From Chitinivibrionia bacterium (lineage in GTDB: Bacteria; Krumholzibacteriota; Krumholzibacteriia; WVZY01), in NCBI GenBank assembly GCA_016208665.1, contig JACQXT010000059.1:1-9784 (forward strand): a DNA stretch of 9,784 nucleotides, given 5' to 3'. A program made the position numbers and the translations under genes. The notes beneath the pieces were generated by a model. That model was not told the DNA's origin. It made no database searches and saw only the letters and a list, made by a program, of their open reading frames with translations. Below, one piece after another: positions 1 to 5,920 of this stretch. Position 1 is the stretch's first letter, and each line of letters begins with the position of its first letter.

Positions 1-38
1 ACTTTTCCGTTTGATGAAATCTACATGGGCATCCTCCT

Positions 39-89
39 TGATGAAGAAAAAGAGACGAGCTTCAAGGCTCGTCTCTTTATACTTCATCA
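39..89 (-). terminator. Strong hairpin, likely rho-independent terminator of the leftward operon
   Basis: Bases 49-60 (AAAGAGACGAGC) are perfectly complementary to 67-78, giving a 12-bp stem with a 6-base loop (61-66). An outer 8-bp stem, 39-46 with 82-89 (TGATGAAG/CTTCATCA), continues the pairing after a small internal bulge. Read on the minus strand, the inner stem runs straight into a T-rich tract (CTCTTTTTCTTC), the usual form of an intrinsic terminator. On the plus strand the tail is poorer in T. It would stop transcripts of the leftward glycosyltransferase/FemAB cluster, although it lies about 200 bases past the FemAB stop codon. The outer stem is longer than a terminator needs, so a transposed palindromic element is an alternative. 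Confidence 0.55.
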
Positions 90-118
90 GAAGGTGGAGC
101 GAAAGGCTCCGAGGATTG

Positions 119-250
119 ACCGCTTACGCAAGGCCACATGACCATATTGGATTTTCTATTTCAGCCGGAGATATTAACAGCGATGGACAAGATGATTTGA
201 TCATTGCATCTTCGGGAACACCTTTGAAAAGACAGCGTAAAGGAGAATTT
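119..250 (+). pseudogene. Fragment of an FG-GAP (integrin alpha-like) repeat protein
   Basis: In the frame that includes base 137, the sequence reads DHIGFSISAGDINSDGQDDL followed by IIAS. This matches the FG-GAP pattern: Phe-Gly or Gly-Phe, a short beta segment, then a DxNxDGxxD calcium-binding loop and a hydrophobic strand. FG-GAP repeats occur in tandem in secreted beta-propeller proteins, but only one repeat is visible here. No start codon with a ribosome site precedes it, and no sister repeat follows before the composition rises to the GC-rich level near 260. I read it as a truncated remnant, or the end of a sequence joined to this locus. The frame stays open to base 688, but beyond about 250 it only shadows the opposite-strand gene. 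Confidence 0.45.
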
Positions 251-280
251 GGCGATCCCGTTACGCGCCTCCTGCAACGT

Positions 281-1221
281 TCACGCATAGTGTTTGTACA
301 GAGCCTCGCCCAGCCACCTGCATACGGCCGGCGGCGAGTTCCTGACGGTGAATTTCACGAGCGCGCCGAGCCGGCCGCTCGAAGGTTTCGGCTCCCGGTC
401 GGCGATCGTCGAGTACACGAGCGGCTCTTCGACGCCGCCCCATCCGCCCTTGTAATCGCGCAAGCCTCGATTCGACAGCTCGGATCGCCCGAAATCGAAG
501 CACGCGTATTTATTCTCGCATCCCCACTTGATGGCGGACCACGTCAGCGAATTGTTCGTCCGGAGGTTCCAATGCTCGGGCGCCGAGGCGTTGTACTTCG
601 CCGTCAACGTGCCCCGGAAGTGCCCGAAGACCGTGCCTCCGACCGGCTCTTCCCGTGCCGGCGGCGGGTTTGCACGAGCATTTCGTAGAACGTGAAGATA
701 TCCCGCTTCGAGGCCGCCCGGCGAATCGTCACGCCCCTCTGAGCCACCTGCTTGAGAGGCTGCCGGACGCGGGTCCTGTCGAAGGACTTGAACAGGGCGT
801 CCGGATCTCCTGAGAGCTTCAGCGTATGCAGCACGAACATCTCGGCGCGGTGCACGAGCGCCGCCTCCGGAACCGGAGCGCGAATCTCAACGCTGGGTAT
901 GGCCCCCTCCGCGTATCGCGCACGGAGGTGGCCGACGAGCGATTCCAGAACGGGCGGCGCCGAACAGAGCGGAGAACAATAATCGGAGAACGGCAATGAT
1001 ATCCATCGATGTCCCGTCAGCCTGCTCTTGACGTCCATCAGGGGGATGCCCCCGTTTATGCGCCCCGCTTCATCCAGGCTCGCGAGCACGAACGGGCGGT
1101 ATCCGTAGCACTCGGCGAGCAGGCCCGCCCACGCGGGGTGATGGAAGATAACGGCGTCATCGCGCGTCGATATGAAATCGAGCCAGGAAGGATCCGTGAT
1201 CGGCCGCGTTTCGATCTTCAT
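281..1221 (-). pseudogene. FemAB-like / GNAT-fold acyl- or aminoacyl-transferase, disrupted by internal deletion and frameshift
   Basis: The N-terminal part (ATG at 1221, MKIETRPITDPSWLDF) reads to about base 655 and ends in TFYEMLVQTRRRHG, a typical end of the first GNAT subdomain in FemAB-like proteins of polysaccharide clusters. The C-terminal part continues in another frame from about base 648 as EPVGGTVFGHFRGTLTAKYN, then FDFGRSELSNRGLRDYKGGWG, to a stop at 281. Family members I know have roughly 30-40 residues between these two blocks. Here there are almost none and the frame changes, so the gene has both lost a segment and shifted frame. As written it yields a 205-residue truncated product ending at 604. 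A GGAG lies about 11 bases before the ATG. The gene begins 25 bases after the upstream glycosyltransferase, so it is the last gene of that operon. Intact members transfer acyl or aminoacyl groups, often onto cell-wall or exopolysaccharide precursors; the substrate here is unknown. Confidence 0.8.
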
Positions 1222-1246
1222 CGATCGTCATCTCCGACGGCGGCGC

Positions 1247-2401
1247 TCATCTCGCCGCCAGTTTTCCGTATACGTCGAGATACCGTCGCCGCATGTTCGC
1301 CCACCGGTAGTCCTCGTAGCGCCGCGATGCGCGTTCGACGCGCGCCCGCAAATGTTCCGGGTGGCGGACCGCCTCCTCGATCGCCCGCGCGAGATCTCGC
1401 GCGTCGTCCGTCTTGAAATACGACACTTCCTCATCCGAGAAATGCTGCTTGAACGTCTTCCGGTCCGAAGCGATGACCGGTTTTCCGAGGGCGACGAATT
1501 CGAACAGCTTGTTCGGAGACTGGTACTCGAACAGCATGGGAACGACGCCGGCGGTCGATTGCAGGAGGAGCTCGAGCAGTCGTTCCCGGGACACGAAGCC
1601 GTGGAACGTGACGCGGTCCTGCACGTTCAGCGTGCGCGCCAGCGCTTCCAGCGCCGGCCGATACTCCCCGTCGCCGCTGACGTCGTAGTGAATCCGTATC
1701 GCGGGATCCAGGACGGCGAGCGCCTCGAGGACGACCTGTATGCCGTAGTTCTCGGTTATGGTGCCGTGTTGCACAAGCGTGAAGACCCCGTCTCTCGCAG
1801 CCGGCGCGTCCTCGTACCGGTGGAACATTCTCTCGTCGGGCACGTTGAGGATCGTCGTGATCTTCCCGGCGGCGACTCTGTTGGCGATCAAGGCGTCCCG
1901 CGCGAGGTCGTGGCAGCAGAGCACCGCATGGGCGAATGAGCACGAGACTCTCTCATGCCACTTGAGGAACCTGATCGCGCGATGCGTCATCGGAAGGTCT
2001 CTCTTCTGCGCCCAGATCTCGGGCATGCTCTCGAACAGGTAGAGAAGCAGCCGTGAACCCGTCAGCCGGGGGATCAGCCCCGCGAATATGAGGAAATCCG
2101 GCATCGAATCCGCCTCCACGACCGCGAAGCGCCGCCGCGCGTGGAGCCATGCGACCGTTGCCGACGCCAGGAAGAAAAATGCGCAATATTCGAAGAAGTA
2201 CGACACAATGCCCGCACGGCGGGCGCCGAGCGGCACGCGGTGCACGTTCACGCCGTCGATGGCCTCGAATGCGGGTTCGCCTTTGTTCCGCAGGCACACT
2301 AGATCGACCGAATATCCGGCGGCGACGAGACTCTCGACGTTTCGCCGGACATGCGATTCCGCCGGGTAGTACGCCCGTCTGATCACGCAGACTCGCGACA
2401 T
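1247..2401 (-). CDS. Glycosyltransferase, family 4-type (GT-B fold)
   Basis: This 384-residue protein starts MSRVCVIRRAYYPAESHVRR, the N-terminal Rossmann half of a GT-B glycosyltransferase with a flexible acceptor loop after the first strand. The linker NVPDERMF (186-193) precedes the donor-binding half. VSGDGEY (241-247) and RVTFHGFVSRERL (263-275) are typical of the C-terminal domain. SPNKLFEFVALGKPVIAS (295-312) carries the donor-binding helix with Glu301. It would move a sugar from an activated nucleotide donor onto a growing glycan at the cytoplasmic membrane face; donor and acceptor cannot be named. An AAGGA lies about 11-15 bases before the ATG at 2401. It follows the 3388-2441 glycosyltransferase after 39 bases and precedes the FemAB-like gene by 25 bases, all leftward, consistent with one operon for a surface polysaccharide. 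Confidence 0.9.
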   Translation of the reverse strand: MSRVCVIRRAYYPAESHVRRNVESLVAAGYSVDLVCLRNKGEPAFEAIDGVNVHRVPLGARRAGIVSYFFEYCAFFFLASATVAWLHARRRFAVVEADSMPDFLIFAGLIPRLTGSRLLLYLFESMPEIWAQKRDLPMTHRAIRFLKWHERVSCSFAHAVLCCHDLARDALIANRVAAGKITTILNVPDERMFHRYEDAPAARDGVFTLVQHGTITENYGIQVVLEALAVLDPAIRIHYDVSGDGEYRPALEALARTLNVQDRVTFHGFVSRERLLELLLQSTAGVVPMLFEYQSPNKLFEFVALGKPVIASDRKTFKQHFSDEEVSYFKTDDARDLARAIEEAVRHPEHLRARVERASRRYEDYRWANMRRRYLDVYGKLAAR

Positions 2402-2440
2402 ATCCGATGCAATCCTTCCATCCGCGCGGCGATCCGCGCG

Positions 2441-3388
2441 CTAGACGCGCCGGCGCGAGCCGGCCGTTTCTTCGTATACTTCGATGATCCGCTTCGCAAT
2501 CGCGTTCAATTCGTAGCGCCGCGACTTTTCCCTGCCGTCCGTCCGCTCGCACCGCTCGAGCACGAGCGAGAGCCTGTCGGCGATGCTCTCCGGATCGCGC
2601 GGGCTCAGGTGGCAGCCCCGGACACCGGCCAGCACATCCGCCACATCCCCGACATCGACGGAAACGACGGGCAGATTGCAGGCCATGGACTCCTTGATCA
2701 CCTGCGGAGAACCTCCCCGTTCCGAGGCCAGCACGAGGACGTCGCATGCGTTCATATAGAGCGGCACCCGCTCGTAGACCTGCTTGTACGCCACGACGAG
2801 TTCCGCGTCGACGCCCCGCGATTTCAGCAGCTCCACGGAACGCGCGACGATATCGAACCGCTTGAGCTGCTTCGGATAATCCCCGACGAAGAGCACCAGC
2901 TTCCTGCCGGGATCGAGTCCGAGGCGTTCCCGCGCCGCTCCCTTGTCCATCGGCTTGAATATCTCGAAGTCGACGCCGCACGGAATGACCGCCGCGCTCT
3001 CGACGCCGATCGACCTTCGTATCGCCTCCGTCACCACGATCGTTTTATCGGCGAGCCGCGACATCATCCTGCACAGGGGCGCCTGCCAGCCGTGGAGCGC
3101 CTCATCCCCGTGGTGCGTGAGAACCACGGGGAACCGGAACTGGCTGCGCGCCACGACGCCCGCAAACACGTAGTGGGCGTGAACGAGGTCGTAGCGCCGG
3201 GCGAGCGTTCGTCTCTGCAGCGGAACGAAGCTCCACGGGTAGAGCCACTTGGATTTCTTGACGTCGACGTGGAGGACATCCATGTCGATCCCGCACCGCC
3301 CGAGAGACGCCACCTGCTGTTCGACGAAGATCCCGTTCTCCGGATGATCGCGGGAGGGGTACATGTGCGTGACGATGAGGACCTTCAT
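2441..3388 (-). CDS. Glycosyltransferase, family 4-type (GT-B fold)
   Basis: The 315-residue protein has the hallmarks of a short GT4 enzyme: MKVLIVTHMYPSRDHPENGIFVEQQ at the N-terminus, with the usual P-x-G-x-F-x-x-Q acceptor-side motif. HAHY follows at 70-73, the linker IPCGVDFEIFKP at 135-146, LFVGDYPKQLKRFD at 166-179 and GSPQVIKESMACNLPVVSVD at 226-245. The last segment normally begins with the first Glu of the EX7E donor-binding motif. Here that position (225) is Gly, while the second Glu (233) is kept, so activity or donor geometry may differ. It is likely cytoplasmic or peripheral to the membrane and adds a sugar to a surface glycan. It is the first gene of the leftward cluster and is divergent from the gene at 3711. 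A -10-like GATAAT lies on the minus strand at 3449-3444, but no good -35 accompanies it. Confidence 0.9.
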   Translation of the reverse strand: MKVLIVTHMYPSRDHPENGIFVEQQVASLGRCGIDMDVLHVDVKKSKWLYPWSFVPLQRRTLARRYDLVHAHYVFAGVVARSQFRFPVVLTHHGDEALHGWQAPLCRMMSRLADKTIVVTEAIRRSIGVESAAVIPCGVDFEIFKPMDKGAARERLGLDPGRKLVLFVGDYPKQLKRFDIVARSVELLKSRGVDAELVVAYKQVYERVPLYMNACDVLVLASERGGSPQVIKESMACNLPVVSVDVGDVADVLAGVRGCHLSPRDPESIADRLSLVLERCERTDGREKSRRYELNAIAKRIIEVYEETAGSRRRV

Positions 3389-3710
3389 CGCGCCCCCGGG
3401 GCGTTCGCAGCCGGTTCCCGATGCAATCGTGCGTTCGTCATGAATTATCCCACGACCCTGTCATTGAAACCTCGAACGGAAAAGGGAAACACGCACAGAC
3501 AGGTATATCGAACTGAACGCCCGTTCGTCAAGCTGTACTGTGGAAACCGTCGAAACCGCGCATCCGTATGCTGCGATCTCCAGTCCCCTGGAGCGGCGCT
3601 GGCGCATTGATCTGTTCATCCAATCCGATTCGATGTATGCTCGGTTCGGCGCATCGGCGCCCGTTCGGCGTCCGAGCGCATTCTTCGACCCATTCCGGAA
3701 GGAGGCGGCA
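3389..3710. other. Divergent intergenic region, 322 bases
   Basis: This gap separates the leftward glycosyltransferase operon from the rightward TIGR00725-type gene and should hold both promoters. I see no convincing gene: the open frames crossing it are shadows, or upstream extensions of 3711 without a ribosome site. Bases 3440-3520 are AT-richer than the flanks. On the minus strand GATAAT (3449-3444) is a possible -10 box. On the plus strand nothing matches a sigma-70 promoter with proper spacing. Confidence 0.5.
3701..3705 (+). promoter_or_regulatory. Ribosome binding site fixing the start at 3711
   Basis: GGAGG (inside GGAAGGAGGC) lies five bases before the ATG at 3711. The same frame is open upstream to 3540, but no earlier start has such a site. 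The family's Rossmann domain also begins right after this ATG (MKDTRLIGVVGSS). Confidence 0.8.
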
Positions 3711-4169
3711 ATGAAGGATACAAGGCTCATCGGCGTCGTCGGCTCGAGCGAGTGCGACGCTGAAACCAAGGCGCTCGCCTACGCGGTCGGAAGAGGCATC
3801 GCCGGCGCGGGGTACGGGCTCGTGTGCGGGGGGCGCGGCGGCGTGATGGAAGCCGCCTGCAGGGGCGCCGCGGAAGCCGGGGGGCTCACCGTCGGGATCC
3901 TTCCGGGAGAATCCGCGGCAGGCGCGAATCCCTTCGTGCAGCTGAAAATAGTGACGGGGATGGGAGTCGCCCGCAATGCCATCATCGTGCGTTCCGCATC
4001 CGCCGTCATCGCCGTTGCGGGAGGTTCGGGGACGCTCTCGGAGATATCGTTCTGCGTGAAGCTCGGCGTCCCGGTGATCGGCCTCAGGAGCTATGACGTA
4101 TTCCCGGAGATCATACAGGCGCATACTCCGGAAGAGGCTCTGGCGGAAGCGCTGAAGCGCATTTCATGA
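3711..4169 (+). CDS. SLOG-superfamily protein of the TIGR00725 / LOG-like type
   Basis: The 152-residue protein is a single Rossmann-like nucleotide-binding domain. MKDTRLIGVVGSSECDAETK gives the first strand and Gly-rich turn. CGGRGGVMEAACRGA (39-53) is the family's GGxxGxMEA motif. GMGVARNAIIVRSA (83-96) carries the conserved ARN, and AGGSGTLSEISFC (103-115) is a variant of the PGGxGTxxE loop. The length fits TIGR00725 proteins, which are related to cytokinin-activating LOG phosphoribohydrolases and molybdenum-cofactor carrier proteins. In this subgroup the true substrate is usually unknown; binding of a nucleotide or nucleotide-derived ligand is the safe inference. It is intact and soluble. 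It ends 14 bases before the stop codon of the convergent membrane-protein gene and has no same-strand partner nearby. Confidence 0.85.
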   Translation: MKDTRLIGVVGSSECDAETKALAYAVGRGIAGAGYGLVCGGRGGVMEAACRGAAEAGGLTVGILPGESAAGANPFVQLKIVTGMGVARNAIIVRSASAVIAVAGGSGTLSEISFCVKLGVPVIGLRSYDVFPEIIQAHTPEEALAEALKRIS

Positions 4170-4176
4170 TTCGAGA

Positions 4177-4191
4177 GGGGCGTCACGCCCC
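4177..4191. terminator. GC-rich palindrome between convergent genes
   Basis: GGGGCGTCACGCCCC is a perfect 7+1+7 inverted repeat just after the stop of the gene ending at 4169, and it overlaps the stop codon of the leftward membrane gene (4183-4185). Its placement between convergent ends suggests a bidirectional terminator or RNA 3'-end stem. There is no T-tract on either side, so intrinsic termination is weakly supported. Confidence 0.3.
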
Positions 4192-5117
4192 GCCGGTCCG
4201 TTCCTCCCGGCCCTCCTTGAGGGGAAACAACCAGGCCAGCGCGGCCGGTATCAACACCGGGTAGAGCGGCATGAGGAGGCGCACTTCTTTCCATACGCCG
4301 AACACCGCGACGAACGGCAGGTAGAGAGGAATGAACAAGGCCATCCGCCTGACGAATACCGGCGCCTGAGCGAACCCCCGCGCCGCGAACACCCAGACGA
4401 ATCCGAGAAACAGGACGAGGTTGAGCCCCATGTATCCGAGGTTCTTCGCGTCCAAGTTCTTGTTTAAAATATCCGGCAGCTCATGGACGTAGGGGGCGCT
4501 TCCCTGCGCGAACCTCGCGAGCATATACCCAGCGCACCACACCGCGCACAAGAGAACGAAGACGGCGCAATGTCTGAGAATGTGCTTTCTCCCGGCGAGC
4601 GTCAGGAGATACAAGACAGGCAGAAGCGCGGAAGTCTCCCTGTCAGCCTCCGCCGGCAGAGCAGCAGCGCGGCCAGGGCGAACGACACGGCGTTGACGAG
4701 CGACCACGGCTGGAAATAGTGGTCTCTCAGGGCCACCACCAGCGATAGATTCGCCGTCAATGCTCCCAATAAAGACGGCAGGGGGGCAAAAAATTGCACG
4801 CACAGCGAGTACAATATGAGCACCAGGGCAATGATCGAGGCCGCCTCGATGGCGCCGTACGCCGCCAGAAACGCCCGGTCCCGGCCGAGCGCCGGTTCAA
4901 GAGCGCCGGCGAGGCCTTCCGCCGCATAGGGAACCAGAATCCGGTAACGGTACGGCGAGGGCGCCGTCTTATCGATGATCTGGGAGTGGAGTTCCATCCG
5001 CGGCAGTTTCTTTGGAATGTCGATCTCGCGGAAGTGCATGTACCACACCATCATCGATGTGGACAACAGCAGCAGCACCGCGCGCGTTCCGGTCATCTGG
5101 ATGGATTGCGTATTCAT
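4183..5117 (-). pseudogene. Polytopic membrane protein of unknown function, frameshifted
   Basis: From the ATG at 5117 the N-terminal part reads MNTQSIQMTGTRAVLLLLST, then the motif APSPYRYRILVPYAAE and several hydrophobic helices, to VNAVSFALAALLLCRRR near 4650. The protein then clearly continues in another frame as ADRETSALLPVLYLLTLAG through further helices and KEVRLLMPLYPVLIP to the stop at 4183. PYRYRILVP, a D/NRET loop and E-x-R-x-x-x-P-L-x-P resemble uncharacterised membrane glycosyltransferase-like proteins of the DPM-dependent kind, so this is probably one protein of about 9 helices. In relatives a stretch of about 10-15 residues usually separates the Arg cluster from the RET motif. 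Its absence, plus the frame change at 4645-4655, points to a small deletion or a sequence error. A TTG at 5144 preceding an in-frame AAAGGGG is an alternative, weaker start. Confidence 0.7.
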
Positions 5118-5137
5118 GGCTCGATTATGAATCCCCT

Positions 5138-5166
5138 TTGCCAATCGTAGCAGAACGTGATTACAT
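5138..5166 (+). promoter_or_regulatory. Possible sigma-70 promoter of the macro-domain gene
   Basis: TTGCCA (5138-5143) and TTACAT (5161-5166) are separated by exactly 17 bases. The -35 box matches consensus at five of six positions; the -10 box is poor. A start near 5173 would leave a leader of about 39 bases before the ATG at 5212. It lies in the only gap between two divergent genes, which raises its plausibility. Confidence 0.3.
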
Positions 5167-5211
5167 CAATCTATCGAAAAGTGATCGGCGCCCGAACGCG
5201 GGAGGAACGGC

Positions 5212-5763
5212 ATGGAGAAACGGTACACGGTCGGGAAAACGGCCATCAGGCTCGTCAAAGGGGACATCACGAAGCAGGATACGGCGGCCATCGTCAATGC
5301 GGCGAATTCCTCGCTCATGGGCGGGGGCGGCGTGGACGGCGCCATTCACCGGGCCGGGGGGCCGCAGATACTCGATGAATGCCGGCGGATCGCCGCCTCC
5401 ATCGGTTCCCTTCCGCCCGGAGACGCGGTCATAGCAACCGGCGGCAACCTGCAGGCGCGATTCGTCATCCATACCGTAGGCCCCATATGGCAGGGCGGCG
5501 GCAAAAACGAGGCTCGGACGCTGGAGAAGGCCTACTACAATTCCCTATCCCTTGCCCTCGAGAAAGAATTGGCGACAATCTCCTTCCCGTCGATCAGCAC
5601 CGGCGCATACCGCTTCCCCCTCGAACAGGCCGCACACATCGCCGCAGCGACGGTCGTACGTTTCGCAAAGGAAAATCCGCTCGAAGAGGTGAGATTCGTT
5701 CTCTTTTCGGAGGAAGATTTCGCCGCGTACGACACGGCGGTCGCGTCGCTCTGTACTGGTTGA
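5212..5763 (+). CDS. Macro-domain protein, O-acetyl-ADP-ribose deacetylase / ADP-ribosyl hydrolase (MacroD-like)
   Basis: The 183-residue protein is one complete macro domain. IRLVKGDIT (12-20) holds the Asp that contacts adenine. AAIVNAANSSLMGGGGVDGAIHRAGG (25-50) is the MacroD signature, with the active-site Asn residues and Asp42. DAVIATGGNL and FVIHTVGPIW (71-93) form the middle strands, and PSISTGAYRFPLEQAA (126-141) is the phosphate-binding loop. Such enzymes remove ADP-ribose from acidic protein residues and deacetylate O-acetyl-ADP-ribose, acting in the cytoplasm; some act on ADP-ribosylated nucleic acid ends. A GGAGG at 5201-5205, six bases before the ATG, fixes the start. It is divergent from the membrane-protein gene and convergent with mrfA. 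No ADP-ribosyltransferase such as DarT or a sirtuin is visible, so its substrate is not given by context. Confidence 0.93.
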   Translation: MEKRYTVGKTAIRLVKGDITKQDTAAIVNAANSSLMGGGGVDGAIHRAGGPQILDECRRIAASIGSLPPGDAVIATGGNLQARFVIHTVGPIWQGGGKNEARTLEKAYYNSLSLALEKELATISFPSISTGAYRFPLEQAAHIAAATVVRFAKENPLEEVRFVLFSEEDFAAYDTAVASLCTG

Positions 5764-5775
5764 AATTCGCCTGGC

Positions 5776-5903
5776 GCGGGCGGCGCCGATGGGGAGCGAC
5801 GGCGACTCCGCAGCGCGCCGGCCTGACATCGTCCGTACCCGAACGCGCCTTTCAAGCAGGCCGCGAGGACCCGGAGCCGGAGCTCCCCATCGGTGCCGCC
5901 CGC
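5776..5903. repeat. Nested long inverted repeat filling the convergent gap
   Basis: Bases 5776-5797 pair with 5882-5903 over 22 positions: 21 Watson-Crick plus one G/T (5785/5894). Inside, CTCCG (5806-5810) pairs with CGGAG (5872-5876), and GGCCTG (5820-5825) pairs with CAGGCC (5857-5862), so the complementarities nest into one long stem. The element takes up most of the 157-base gap between the macro-domain stop (5763) and the mrfA stop (5921). The odd pair is G-U in a plus-strand RNA but A-C in a minus-strand RNA, which slightly favours a plus-strand transcript. There is no following T-tract, so it is not a standard terminator. It may be a structured RNA, a palindromic (REP/MITE-like) element or a two-way 3'-end structure. 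Confidence 0.7.
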
Positions 5904-5920
5904 ATCCCATCGGAGCGACT

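Noticed and set aside
1..141. Frame-1 open segment as the C-terminus of a real upstream protein
   Set aside because: It reads plausibly for 46 codons, but no family was recognised, it includes the whole hairpin, and a chance open frame of this length at the window edge is not significant.
261..688. Continuation of the FG-GAP frame to base 688 as one 225-residue protein
   Set aside because: Beyond about base 250 the translation is Arg/Pro-rich and low in meaning, and the opposite strand encodes the conserved C-terminal half of the FemAB-like protein. It is a shadow.
2351..3610. Long + strand open frame of 419 codons
   Set aside because: It is antisense to the glycosyltransferase at 2441-3388, whose motifs are clear. 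The plus-strand product is Arg/His/Pro-rich without recognisable domains, as expected for a shadow in GC-rich DNA.
4640..4660. Programmed ribosomal frameshifting in the membrane-protein gene
   Set aside because: No slippery heptamer or following stem is apparent at the switch, and a stretch found in relatives seems to be missing as well. A deletion or sequence error explains this better.
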